DNA of 64,000 nucleotides from Sphingobacterium psychroaquaticum (lineage in GTDB: Bacteria; Bacteroidota; Bacteroidia; Sphingobacteriales; Sphingobacteriaceae): assembly GCF_900177625.1 (NCBI RefSeq), contig NZ_FXAU01000001.1, forward strand, positions 1,170,644 to 1,234,643, read 5' to 3'. A program made the position numbers and the translations under genes. Shown piece by piece: positions 45,751 to 54,816 of this stretch. Under the pieces are notes generated by a model. That model was not told where the DNA came from. It worked only from the letters and a program-made list of their open reading frames with translations, and did not search any database. How positions within the stretch are numbered: position 1 is the first letter of the stretch; every line of letters starts with the position of its first letter.

Positions 45751-47036
45751 GGTTTCACTTTTGATTGATGAAATACAACGGTTCCAACATTATAACAGTA
45801 AAGGGCAGCCAAGATCACCCAAATAGCACTTGCAAATTGTAATAGCCCCTCTCGATTAACCACGATGGCTATGCAGAGTAGCAGTAAAGCGAATACAAAA
45901 AAGTAGGTTTGCAACCGAATAAGATGCTCCTTGTATAGATTTTTAGGTAAAGGTATACGCGCATCTCCGTGCACATCTTTATAACGGTTGTTCCAGACAA
46001 TAAAAGGCAGTGTCTTAAACGTTTTACCAATCACTAACCCCGTGATCCACCCCAGAAAAACAAAGGTGCCATACAGCGTGACCCATTTCGTATCACTAAG
46101 AAGGTAAGTCAAGCCTAGGGATATCAATGCAAAAACCGGGATGTACAGCGAATAGATCGCTTGCTTCATTAACAAATCGATCTTCTTCCTGATGCGTGTC
46201 CGAATAGCTTGTCCAATATATACAAACCATAGCCCAATGCCTATAAGAACCAATAATACATAGCCCCATGTCCCTGCATCAATCTGTCGAAAATACCCAT
46301 GCACCATAAATAGGACAAGTCCTAAGTTCTGGAAAGCGAGTGAGAAATGAAGCAATCGATCATTTTTGACTTTGCCCAGAACAAACATAGGAATCAGCTT
46401 TGCTCCGACGCCACAAATCAATTGCATAAACCAGCCCAGTATACCTGCATGTGCATGCAACTTAAGCATATCCATGTGGTTACGCGGAATAAAATTATAA
46501 GTTAGATTAATCGCCAGCAATAATCCTGCGGTTGCGGTAAGTACAAACCAAATAGCCGAGCTAATGATAAAATACTGATACCGTGTACTATTGGCGGATC
46601 GAATTATCGTGACACAAACATTATACAGGTAACAACAACCAGCGATTACCACCAAGCTCCCCCCCGTAATCAATAGATTGCCAGTCCAGAAGTTCCAAAA
46701 GCACCAAACAATGATCAGACTCCCAGCTGTAAGGAATAAAAAAGACACAAAAGCCAAACGATAGCTAAAGAGATCCTGCTCACATAGTACTGGAATTAAC
46801 TGATAGGCTGCTCCAAAAATAATCATAGTTCCCCATCCTAATACAACAGCATGTACAATAGCTAAAATATGTGGATTGAAATGGTGACCAGTCAGCTCGG
46901 AGGCAGACAAAAATAATAGGATACTCCATCCAAAAAAGAATAATGCCGCCGTCACGTAAAACGGAAGTACAGCGCTTGTCTTTGGAGCTCTATGTATAAA
47001 TAAATCGGCCATATCAGCTCGTTTAACGGGAATCAT
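45747..47036 (-). CDS. 12-TM haem-copper-oxidase-subunit-I-like / NnrS-like membrane protein
   Basis: 429 residues and about 12 membrane helices. Two similar His segments stand out: HILAIVHAVVLGWGTMIIFGAAYQLIPVL (about 55-83) and KLHAHAGILGWFMQLICGVGAKLIPMF (about 194-220). They suggest an internal duplication and haem or copper binding, as in CcoN/NnrS relatives. It lies in the Ric operon, with a 14-bp overlap with the DUF2249 gene. NO tolerance is the likely theme. The protein at 34029-35273 is a second, differently built member. Confidence 0.7.
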   Translation of the reverse strand: MIPVKRADMADLFIHRAPKTSAVLPFYVTAALFFFGWSILLFLSASELTGHHFNPHILAIVHAVVLGWGTMIIFGAAYQLIPVLCEQDLFSYRLAFVSFLFLTAGSLIIVWCFWNFWTGNLLITGGSLVVIAGCCYLYNVCVTIIRSANSTRYQYFIISSAIWFVLTATAGLLLAINLTYNFIPRNHMDMLKLHAHAGILGWFMQLICGVGAKLIPMFVLGKVKNDRLLHFSLAFQNLGLVLFMVHGYFRQIDAGTWGYVLLVLIGIGLWFVYIGQAIRTRIRKKIDLLMKQAIYSLYIPVFALISLGLTYLLSDTKWVTLYGTFVFLGWITGLVIGKTFKTLPFIVWNNRYKDVHGDARIPLPKNLYKEHLIRLQTYFFVFALLLLCIAIVVNREGLLQFASAIWVILAALYCYNVGTVVFHQSKVKP

Positions 47037-47907
47037 GATAAATAATCAGCCGGATATCGTCCGTATTGTACTCACAAATTCGAACAGCGAATCCACTATG
47101 TTCCAACTCTTCCAAAAGATGCAATGGCATACGCTTATGATAAACATGCAAGACCTGTCCCTCCTTCAAGATCAACAGATGTTCCAATAGGCGCTCCATA
47201 GGTTCTGGCATTGGCAATGCGCGAACATCTACAACAAGAATTTGTTCGCTCAAATACTCCGCAAGAAGTAGTTCAAAGCTTTCACGACCGAGCATACAGA
47301 TTTGACTATTAGTGGAACTATGTCCCAGCATATCGGGAATTGCAGCTTTAAAAAACCACGTATAATGTAAATCAACGGCTTTGGATTGCACATAATTTGA
47401 CGCTCCCTGACGCTCCAGCACAAGCAACAAAGGGTAAGGAATAAACGTATTAATAATACATAACGCATGTTCGTTCGGTAATGCACGATAGCGCTGCAAA
47501 ATACTTTTTAATGGATCGTCTCCCCTCGCTATATGCTGCCGCACATCAAAGCGATCGACAGTGCTGTCCCGAAGACTAGAAAACCACTCCGGTTCTTTCT
47601 CTCCTCTTTGCTTTGGCACCACATCAGAGTACACTCCTTCAACAAGGCTACCGACCATATTCTCACCGGCACACACTTTCTCAAACACAAAACCCAACGG
47701 TTCCAGTGCGAGCCTAAAATCTTCTATAGTACACCCTCCAATCGATGCCGCATCAGCTACAGTCACACGGGGTGCAATTAGGTGTCTTAAAATTGGATTT
47801 TTAAGCTTTTGAAATGGGACAGCGATAGCGGCTATAGCCGCTATGCTCGCCTTATTTTCTTTGATGATGGTGGATATCCGGGTTTGCTGGTTTATCTTTA
47901 ACATCAT
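47023..47907 (-). CDS. DUF1858/DUF2249 domain protein of the Ric operon
   Basis: 294 residues. An N-terminal DUF1858-like helical part (INQQTRISTIIKENKASIAAI, about 1-75) is followed by two DUF2249-like segments (RFDVRQHIARGDDPLKSILQRYRALPNEHALCIINTFIPYPLLLVLERQG and the C-terminal VVDVRALPMPEPMERLLEHLLILKEGQVLHVYHKRMPLHLLEELEHSG). These domains are small TusA-like folds common near nitrogen-oxide genes. No catalytic residue is evident. It lies 11 bp after ric. Confidence 0.75.
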   Translation of the reverse strand: MMLKINQQTRISTIIKENKASIAAIAAIAVPFQKLKNPILRHLIAPRVTVADAASIGGCTIEDFRLALEPLGFVFEKVCAGENMVGSLVEGVYSDVVPKQRGEKEPEWFSSLRDSTVDRFDVRQHIARGDDPLKSILQRYRALPNEHALCIINTFIPYPLLLVLERQGASNYVQSKAVDLHYTWFFKAAIPDMLGHSSTNSQICMLGRESFELLLAEYLSEQILVVDVRALPMPEPMERLLEHLLILKEGQVLHVYHKRMPLHLLEELEHSGFAVRICEYNTDDIRLIIYHDSR

Positions 47908-47918
47908 TTCGTTTGTTA

Positions 47919-48839
47919 CTATAATGCCGTGACTTTAGGAAAGAGTACATTATTTTCCAGGTGTATATGCTGAAAAAGATCGCTTTCAAATTCCTGAATC
48001 TTTGTATATAAGTAGGTATATGAATTGCAGGCGTTCTCAGGGAGTTCGTAATCCTTTGTCAAAAGCCGAAACTCACGCAGTTCCTCGCCAGCATGCTCAT
48101 GCTCACTTTCCATATAACGAATAATGGCCTGTAGCTCCTCCGTTTGAGGACGAACACCAACAGCCAAGCTTTTTATAACAGGAAATAAGTTCTTTTCCTC
48201 TTGTTCAATATGCTGATACAATCCGCCCATAAAGTCATGCACGCCTTCAGCGAGATCAAACAATTCCGTGTGCTCTGCACCATGCCTTGCGGATACTTTA
48301 TCTGCCAATTGCTCTATAATTGGTCCCTGTTCTCGAATATAACGGTGATGTACATTGACGATATAATCAGCCAGAAAACCTAAATCCCAATCATTGAAAT
48401 TATGTTGTGCCGAAGCAGAACTAGCACAAGGTGCATTTTCCAAGGCTTCTACTAATTGTTGTTCCGCCATCCCGATCGATTGCGCGGCTTCCCGCAGCGT
48501 TTTCTTTCCGCCACAGCAGAAATCAATACCTAGTTTTTTAAGTACCTCCGCTTTTTTGATATCCTTCGCTGCAACCTCACCTACAGTTGGCGCCCCTGTT
48601 GAAACGGTTCCCAGCTTAAAGATTCGAACACGCCACCACTCCGGACCATCCTCCAGATACTCCCATGTAAATATATTGCCCCGCTCACCGAGTAACTGAT
48701 AATATAGCGGTTTGGGGTCATGGTCGTTTAAAATCACAAAACCTTCCCCTTGGTCCAGGCGATCAAAATGATCGAAAATTGTCGGATGTTTAAGTCTTGG
48801 TTCAATCTGTGTAACATCCAATGTTGCTGACTTTATCAT
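47919..48839 (-). CDS. ric: Ric-type iron-sulfur repair di-iron protein with fused DUF2249 domain
   Basis: 306 residues. An N-terminal DUF2249 domain (about 8-75, GEGFVILNDHDPKPLYYQLLGE) precedes a ScdA_N/DUF542 domain (about 83-140, GIDFCCGGKKTL) and a C-terminal hemerythrin-like di-iron domain (about 150-305, VHHRYIREQG, HIEQEEKNLFP, EHEHAGEEL, HIHLENNVLFP). Ric (YtfE/ScdA) restores iron-sulfur clusters damaged by NO or peroxide. It is the first gene of its operon, 57 bp after the predicted transcription start of a regulon promoter. Confidence 0.9.
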   Translation of the reverse strand: MIKSATLDVTQIEPRLKHPTIFDHFDRLDQGEGFVILNDHDPKPLYYQLLGERGNIFTWEYLEDGPEWWRVRIFKLGTVSTGAPTVGEVAAKDIKKAEVLKKLGIDFCCGGKKTLREAAQSIGMAEQQLVEALENAPCASSASAQHNFNDWDLGFLADYIVNVHHRYIREQGPIIEQLADKVSARHGAEHTELFDLAEGVHDFMGGLYQHIEQEEKNLFPVIKSLAVGVRPQTEELQAIIRYMESEHEHAGEELREFRLLTKDYELPENACNSYTYLYTKIQEFESDLFQHIHLENNVLFPKVTAL

Positions 48840-48900
48840 GGTTTTTATATAAAGAATTTGGTTAAGAAATCTATTTCTGTCGTTTCTAATCCGACATACA

Positions 48901-48946
48901 CAAATTTACAAGGAGCGGATTCGGTATTTTATGAGCGTGCACATAA
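48901..48946 (-). promoter_or_regulatory. regulon dyad plus -7 box before the ric operon
   Basis: The dyad TTATGAGCGTGCACATAA (48929-48946) is centred at 48937.5. The minus-strand box TAAATTTG is at 48901-48908. The dyad centre is exactly 36.5 bp from the last G of the box, as at the other sites. Confidence 0.78.
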
Positions 48947-48994
48947 GCTTATTTTAAATTGTCAGAATGCTGTCAATCCTGTAGATAAAAATCT

Positions 48995-49762
48995 TTAAAG
49001 GTCTTTTTTCTTAAAGTTTAAAGTAGAGAATAAGAAAGGTAAGGTAATCCATAATAGGAGGATGATAGCTGTTAAAGTCATTCCACCACCTGTACCGAAA
49101 AAATTTTGAAAAATAGCACCGGTGTACCCCATCATAGCCGATAGATCAACCTCCAATAGGATAATAATACGTGTTATATCAATAGGGTTCAACATGGTTA
49201 ATGCCACCATGCCATTTTCAATCGGGTAGTCTGAGAACTGGAACATCAGAAACAAGACCAATGCATCAAATAGTAAAGCAAAATATAGCCACAGCAGGAT
49301 GGCCAATCCAATACCCTTCGCTTTATCACGAATCTGTACGGCCGTCCACAGAGCAATAGAAACAAAAATTGCTGAAAGACCCGCCCCACATACCAACAAG
49401 AGGATACCGGAAGGAATCCATGCAAAAATAATGATAGGTATCCCTACTCCAATTAAAAAAGCTAATGTGATAGCACCTGATAATCCCAAAAAAATGCTTC
49501 CCCATATCTTTGTACGTTTTAACGGTTGGCTTACCAGTAATTCAATAAATTCTGCGCTATTGTACAGGTACACGGTAGCAAAAATAATACTCACTAGAGG
49601 AACTACGAAGAGTACAATATTCAATAAACTAACAATACCTTTCTCCGCATTACTCTCCATACCTAACACACTAAATGCTAAGGCCAGGAGAAGAACCATA
49701 TAGGCAATTATTGTTCGACTACGCAGGATATCACTGATTACGTATTTAATAATTTTAAGCAT
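48995..49762 (-). CDS. nosY: NosY-like ABC transporter permease
   Basis: 255 residues with six membrane segments and the NosY-type C-terminus ending LNFKKKDL. The ATG at 49762 (MLKIIKYVI) is preferred because a longer start would run further into nosF. It overlaps the nosF end by 8 bp. NosDFY supplies sulfur and copper-site maturation for NosZ. It is the last nos gene; the ric promoter lies 50 bp downstream. Confidence 0.9.
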   Translation of the reverse strand: MLKIIKYVISDILRSRTIIAYMVLLLALAFSVLGMESNAEKGIVSLLNIVLFVVPLVSIIFATVYLYNSAEFIELLVSQPLKRTKIWGSIFLGLSGAITLAFLIGVGIPIIIFAWIPSGILLLVCGAGLSAIFVSIALWTAVQIRDKAKGIGLAILLWLYFALLFDALVLFLMFQFSDYPIENGMVALTMLNPIDITRIIILLEVDLSAMMGYTGAIFQNFFGTGGGMTLTAIILLLWITLPFLFSTLNFKKKDL

Positions 49763-50480
49763 GTACAGTCGTTTTTGAAGATAACATAATGTGTGCAATA
49801 GCCTTTCCCAACTTATCGGTTTCAGTCTCTGCTTTCAAGCTCTCAATGGTTTTGTGGAATCGTAGTTGCCCTTCTTCCATGTATACAATTTCAGAAACGA
49901 GCTCATCCAGATCGCTCAAGATATGGGAGGTAATAATAATTAATTTATTGTTCGCACGTTCGCGTTGTATTTTTTCCTTAAGGATTTCTGTCGATATAGG
50001 ATCCAATCCAGCTGTTGCTTCATCGAGTATTAAAATTTCAGGTTTAAACATAAAAGCTATACAAGCGCTGACCTTTTGGCGTGTCCCTCCCGATAGCGTT
50101 CCCATCCGCTTATTAAGCAGTTCTTTCATTTGAAAGGATTCATATAAATCCATATCCAACAGCCCGGCCTTCTCGCCACGGATATCCTGCATCATGTCAA
50201 ATATCTGACCAATCGTCATGTTATCCGGATAGCGACCTATTTGCGGCATATATCCAATGTTTTTACGATATGCCCAGGCGTTGCTGATGTTTTTATCCTG
50301 TACGATAATTGTTCCACTGGAAGGAACAACCATTCCAAGAATAGACTTGATTAAGGTTGTTTTCCCACAACCATTAGGCCCAATCAAGGCCACGCATTGT
50401 CCCCGACAAAGGTGAAGTGAGATTTCTTGAAGGACTTTTATTTTCCCGAATTTCTTGGATAGTTTTTCAGTCTTTATCAT
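49755..50480 (-). CDS. nosF: NosF-like ABC transporter ATPase
   Basis: 241 residues with Walker A GPNGCGKTT (about 34-42), signature LSGGTRQK (about 130-137), and Walker B ILILDEATAGLDP (about 150-162). It energises the NosY permease. ATGA overlap with nosD (50477-50480) shows coupling. Confidence 0.93.
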   Translation of the reverse strand: MIKTEKLSKKFGKIKVLQEISLHLCRGQCVALIGPNGCGKTTLIKSILGMVVPSSGTIIVQDKNISNAWAYRKNIGYMPQIGRYPDNMTIGQIFDMMQDIRGEKAGLLDMDLYESFQMKELLNKRMGTLSGGTRQKVSACIAFMFKPEILILDEATAGLDPISTEILKEKIQRERANNKLIIITSHILSDLDELVSEIVYMEEGQLRFHKTIESLKAETETDKLGKAIAHIMLSSKTTVHA

Positions 50481-51727
50481 ACATTTAGCGGTTTCATGTA
50501 AGGGTTTTCATCCATTAAATTTTCTGGTGTCAAGCTTGGCATCACACGCTCGGTACGATCCAGCAGTTTCGACATAAAGCTGCGAAACAATAACATCGCC
50601 ATAGGGTACTGTTCAACAATGACTGAAAATAGGCTCACAGGTCGATATGGCACGTCTCCCAAGCCATCTTTATTCAAATCATACCCCTCATATTTATCCC
50701 AATAATTTTGATTAAAATTATTAGCGGCCAATGTCATATTATTGGTCGTGACGTCAAAAGTATTATTGATAAAATTATTACTTACAAGGGTATTATCCAT
50801 GCAACTGGCTTGGATCTTAAGCGCCCATCCATTGCTTTCCAATTGATTATTCTCTATATGTATACGGTTGCTTCCCTCCATAAAGATTGCCGTGGTATTC
50901 TTAATAAATCTATTATGCCTTATTTCACTATCTGTAATATCTTTCAGCAAAAGCCCATATGCAGAATCGCCCCAATTTTCATTAAATGTATTGTATAGCA
51001 TCCGGACCCGTTTGGTATACATAACAGCCACCCCTGCACCATTATGTGTAAATTCATTATAGAGATAGGCGTTATCGTGCGAAAACATAAAATGTAAACC
51101 GTAGCGAATATTATTAGTAGACTGGTTTTTCTCCACTTTCGTATGCGTTACAAACTCGAGATAAATACCATCCCTATGTCCCTTTACGGTATTATTAAAA
51201 ATAGTTAGGCTATCGCTTTTCCAGGCGTGTATACCATTGCCACTTAACTGTTCGGTGGAACCATAAGCTTTAATCTTATTGTTTTCCGCAATACAGTTTT
51301 TGGATGCTTGAAAATAAACGCCGAAAAAATTATCTTCCAAGATGTTATCAGCAATGCGGACATTCGTTGTATTATAGACTTTGATGCCAGCGATATCTGT
51401 TAACGAGGAATGACCTGATGATTTTACCAAAAAGCCCCGAATGGTTACATGCGAGGACTTAACCGAAAAAGGTTCATATTTCTTTTTTCCATCAATCGTA
51501 GGGTACGCTTTCCCGATTAAAGTAAGCGGTTTATCGATTGTAATAGTACCTTCCGAGTACCTACCTTTATCGACAAGAATGGTATCCCCTGGCTGTGCCA
51601 AAGAAATTGCTTTGGTAATGGATTTAATAACCTGCGCATTTCCTACCTTGATGGTCGCAGCATATACGCTGCCACAGACCATCAGATAGGTAAATACAAC
51701 TTGTTTTAACAAATAGAAACTTTTCAT
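50477..51727 (-). CDS. nosD: NosD, periplasmic copper-site assembly protein
   Basis: 416 residues with a signal peptide ending near VYAAT. The body is a right-handed beta-helix of short N/G-rich repeats (for example IKVYNTTNVRIADNILEDNFFGVYFQ). The C-terminal pattern NNFNQNYWDKYEGYDLNKDGLGDVPYRP is typical of NosD. NosD works with NosFY and NosL in building the tetranuclear CuZ site. It lies 5 bp after nosL. Confidence 0.95.
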   Translation of the reverse strand: MKSFYLLKQVVFTYLMVCGSVYAATIKVGNAQVIKSITKAISLAQPGDTILVDKGRYSEGTITIDKPLTLIGKAYPTIDGKKKYEPFSVKSSHVTIRGFLVKSSGHSSLTDIAGIKVYNTTNVRIADNILEDNFFGVYFQASKNCIAENNKIKAYGSTEQLSGNGIHAWKSDSLTIFNNTVKGHRDGIYLEFVTHTKVEKNQSTNNIRYGLHFMFSHDNAYLYNEFTHNGAGVAVMYTKRVRMLYNTFNENWGDSAYGLLLKDITDSEIRHNRFIKNTTAIFMEGSNRIHIENNQLESNGWALKIQASCMDNTLVSNNFINNTFDVTTNNMTLAANNFNQNYWDKYEGYDLNKDGLGDVPYRPVSLFSVIVEQYPMAMLLFRSFMSKLLDRTERVMPSLTPENLMDENPYMKPLNV

Positions 51728-51732
51728 TACAT

Positions 51733-52182
51733 CTATTTAGAGATTTGTTCCCAGGTGAGCTGTTCGCCTCCGAGCTTTTCCTGCATATGCTTTAGATCTG
51801 ACTCGTTCTTAAATGCGGCAATATCACCACGCATCGGACTTTTTAACTGTTCGCTTTTTAAGAAAAACAACGCTGTAACAGGATATAGTTTTTTCGTATG
51901 ATAATCGGGCACATAGAGGTCTGCGATGTCTTCCGGCCCCACCTGACCTTCTTTTGAAAAAGCGATCATACACGAAACATCATCAAAATTGTAAGCGCGA
52001 CCTTTCTTCGTCAACAGTTGTGTCCCAAATCGCGCGTCGGAGATCGTCATTTTACAGTACACGCATTGATCTTTACCGTACTTGATGGGTTTTGGTCCAT
52101 TGGCACTGCAAGCCTGCATGCCCAGTACCAACAAAAGACAAACAAGGAGGTGTGATGTATATTTTATTACATTCATAATCAT
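51733..52182 (-). CDS. nosL: NosL copper chaperone lipoprotein
   Basis: 149 residues with a lipobox (GMQACSAN). The copper-binding motif CVYCKMTISD follows at about 40-50, and DVSCMIAF about 35 residues later. NosL delivers Cu(I) for the CuZ centre. It overlaps the upstream membrane-protein gene by ATGA. Confidence 0.94.
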   Translation of the reverse strand: MIMNVIKYTSHLLVCLLLVLGMQACSANGPKPIKYGKDQCVYCKMTISDARFGTQLLTKKGRAYNFDDVSCMIAFSKEGQVGPEDIADLYVPDYHTKKLYPVTALFFLKSEQLKSPMRGDIAAFKNESDLKHMQEKLGGEQLTWEQISK

Positions 52183-52772
52183 ATCGATATTTTTGTTTTA
52201 TTTCTTTTCCACTCTGCAACAACACAGTATAGAAGTATTAGGCCCGTCGCAACAATAATCCATCCTCCACTATCAGGAATGGAGTAAGCACCAAAGTTTA
52301 AGAGCTGCTTAAATCCAATGAGTGGTGGCTGATAGGCCATTCCGGGCACTTTGATAGGCGCATTGGGATCCAAATCATGCCCATAATTATACTCCCAAAC
52401 CCAAAAATCGACCATAGCTACTACGCCAAACACGACAAAGCAGATGAACAACACTTGCATGCTCCGTCGGTTTCCACGCGCTCCTACCGCAATAAAGGCA
52501 AGGGCAAAAGCCGCCAATATATACGGTAGTACCGTGAACTCGACGAAATCGTCTGCATGCAAGGTCTTCATGCCGATGTAATGATTCAAACCATTTATAA
52601 TGTCGACTTGTCCATCAAGCTTATAGCTATAAATGAGCAGTTCCAAGCCCTCGGGATATTGTGCTGCATCAAGCTCGATTCGCCAAATAGGCAATATAAG
52701 CGTGAGTGCTAATGCTAGTCCTGAAAGGACTAGCATTGCACGATGGATTGCTTTTATGGGTAGGTTCTTCAC
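52179..52772 (-). CDS. integral membrane protein of the nos cluster (nosB position)
   Basis: 197 residues with four predicted membrane helices (about 12-30, 82-98, 105-125, 165-185). A periplasmic loop holds LNHYIGMKTLHADDFVEFTVLPY, with His/Met residues that could touch copper. Clade II clusters carry a membrane protein gene, nosB, between nosZ and nosD/L; this sits there. Sequence identity to NosB cannot be checked here. Confidence 0.7.
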   Translation of the reverse strand: MKNLPIKAIHRAMLVLSGLALALTLILPIWRIELDAAQYPEGLELLIYSYKLDGQVDIINGLNHYIGMKTLHADDFVEFTVLPYILAAFALAFIAVGARGNRRSMQVLFICFVVFGVVAMVDFWVWEYNYGHDLDPNAPIKVPGMAYQPPLIGFKQLLNFGAYSIPDSGGWIIVATGLILLYCVVAEWKRNKTKISI

Positions 52773-52779
52773 GATCTTT

Positions 52780-54759
52780 CTATTTAGTTGTCATTTTATC
52801 TCCGGTTCCGAAAGATAAAGGCACATTACTACCTTTTGGAGATACGCGTACATAGCCCGCCATTTCCTGATGTAGCGCACTACAAAAATCTGTACAATAC
52901 ATCGGAAATATTCCTATGCGATCTGGTACCCATTTTAACGTTTGAGTCTCGCCTGGCATCACCAGCAATTCTCCGTTATTAGCACCTTTGATTGCAAATC
53001 CATGTGGCATATCCCAATCTTGTTCAATATTTGTAACATGGAAATATACCTCATCCCCCAGTTGTACACCTTCAATTTTATCCGGTGTAAAGTGCGAGCG
53101 GATAGTTGTTAGGTATACATGTACCTTATTCCCTTTTCGTTCCACGCGTGCTTCAGCTTCTCCATTTGCAAAATGCGGATGCTTGTTGGCCTCCAATTTG
53201 TAGATCTTTAGCGATTTATCTTTTACTTTTTCCGCCCGTACCGCTTGTGCATAATGCGGCTCACCGATTGTTGGGAAATCAAGTATCAATTGCATTTTAT
53301 CCCCCGAAATATCATATAACTGGGCACTGTGTGCCAGTTCTGGTCCAGTAGGTAAGAATCTATCCTTTGTAATCTTGTTGAAAGCAACGACATACTTCGA
53401 ATCAGGCGATTTTGTATCTCCACCTGGAATCATTAAGTGTCCCACAGAGTAATAAGTGGGTACGCGATCGAGCACCTTAAGATCCTTAATATTCCATTTT
53501 ACGAGTTCAGAAGAAACAAAGAACGAAGTAATTGCATTTCCTTTTCCATCAAACTCGGTATGTAATGGCCCTAAACCAGGTTTTTGAACCTCGCCATGTA
53601 ATGCTGCTTCATATTTAATGACAGGAATACCTTCAAAAGTGCCTTCAAAAGCTTTGTCTTTAATCGCTTTTTGCATCTTCGTAAATGAAAAAACAGGAAT
53701 TAATGCCGCCAGCTTGCCGCTTCCTACAATGTACTCGCCAGTTGGGTCAATATCGACACCATGTGGAGACTTCGGACAAGGAATGTAGTAACACAAACCT
53801 TCCAATTCCGCTGAGTTCAATACGATAACTTCATTCTTTATGGTTGATTTCGAAGTATGTGAGTGCTCATCGTAAACATTGTGTGCATATTTAACATTAC
53901 TTACCTTCTTTCCTTTTCCGGCTTTCAAATACTCTTCAGCCTTTTTCCAATTCACTGCCAAGATAAAATCCTTATCATTTTTAGATGCGTTTACTTCTTG
54001 TAATGTATTGGCTTGTTCTGTATTATACGTAGAGAAGAAAAACCATCCGTGAGAAGCCTCTTTACCGGCACGACTTAAGTCATAATTAACACCTGGCGTT
54101 TCAATCTGGAACGCGATATCCATGTTGCCACTTTCTTTGTTAACACGCACAAAACTTAATGTACCTTTAAAGTTTTCTTTAAACTTCTCGATCGACATAT
54201 CACTCTTTTCACCATCTGGAGGGACACTAAAGCGGGTACCTGCTACTACATATTCCGTGTTTTGTGTAATAAATGGCGACGAGTGATTACCACCGCTATT
54301 GGGCAATTCCAATATTTCTGCGGTCCTAAACGTAGTAAGATCAACCCTAGCAATACGTGGTGTGTTATTAGCATTTACAAACACCCATTTGCCATCATAT
54401 TCACCGTCTGTCTTAGACAATTGAACGTGGTGTAGATCATCCCATGGCACGCTTCCGTGTGATGTTTCTAACATGGGTTTCGTTTCTTCGCTAAATCCCC
54501 ACCCCTTTTCTGGGTCTAAGGAAAAGACGGGAATAACACGTAACAACCTCCCCGAAGGAAGACCATATACCGATAATTGACCACTAAAACCACCCGATAC
54601 AAAGCTGTAGAACTCATCATACTGTCCAGGTGCAACGTATGTCTTTTCAGCTGCATTACCGCTTACAGCACTTTGTGTTCCTTTGGGTTTGCAGGCTTGA
54701 AAGCCCATGGTTACGGCAAGTACTATCGCCGCACTCACCAGAAAATTTTTAGTCTTCAT
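52780..54759 (-). CDS. nosZ: nitrous oxide reductase, clade II, predicted lipoprotein
   Basis: 659 residues. It reduces N2O to N2 at the CuZ site. The signal peptide is Sec-type with a lipobox (VTMGFQACKPK, Cys near 23), not a twin-arginine signal, which marks clade II. CuZ His ligands appear in DDLHHVQ, GGNHSSPF, KYAHNVYDEHSHT, CPKSPHGVDIDPTGEY and GPLHTEFD. The CuA domain ends with the cluster MYCTDFCSALHQEMAG (about 617-632). Only a membrane-protein gene separates it from nosL. Confidence 0.96.
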   Translation of the reverse strand: MKTKNFLVSAAIVLAVTMGFQACKPKGTQSAVSGNAAEKTYVAPGQYDEFYSFVSGGFSGQLSVYGLPSGRLLRVIPVFSLDPEKGWGFSEETKPMLETSHGSVPWDDLHHVQLSKTDGEYDGKWVFVNANNTPRIARVDLTTFRTAEILELPNSGGNHSSPFITQNTEYVVAGTRFSVPPDGEKSDMSIEKFKENFKGTLSFVRVNKESGNMDIAFQIETPGVNYDLSRAGKEASHGWFFFSTYNTEQANTLQEVNASKNDKDFILAVNWKKAEEYLKAGKGKKVSNVKYAHNVYDEHSHTSKSTIKNEVIVLNSAELEGLCYYIPCPKSPHGVDIDPTGEYIVGSGKLAALIPVFSFTKMQKAIKDKAFEGTFEGIPVIKYEAALHGEVQKPGLGPLHTEFDGKGNAITSFFVSSELVKWNIKDLKVLDRVPTYYSVGHLMIPGGDTKSPDSKYVVAFNKITKDRFLPTGPELAHSAQLYDISGDKMQLILDFPTIGEPHYAQAVRAEKVKDKSLKIYKLEANKHPHFANGEAEARVERKGNKVHVYLTTIRSHFTPDKIEGVQLGDEVYFHVTNIEQDWDMPHGFAIKGANNGELLVMPGETQTLKWVPDRIGIFPMYCTDFCSALHQEMAGYVRVSPKGSNVPLSFGTGDKMTTK

Positions 54760-54816
54760 AATATGTTATACTGAATTTGTAAGGATAATTGGCGTACTTA
54801 AGCATGAAGTAAGACC

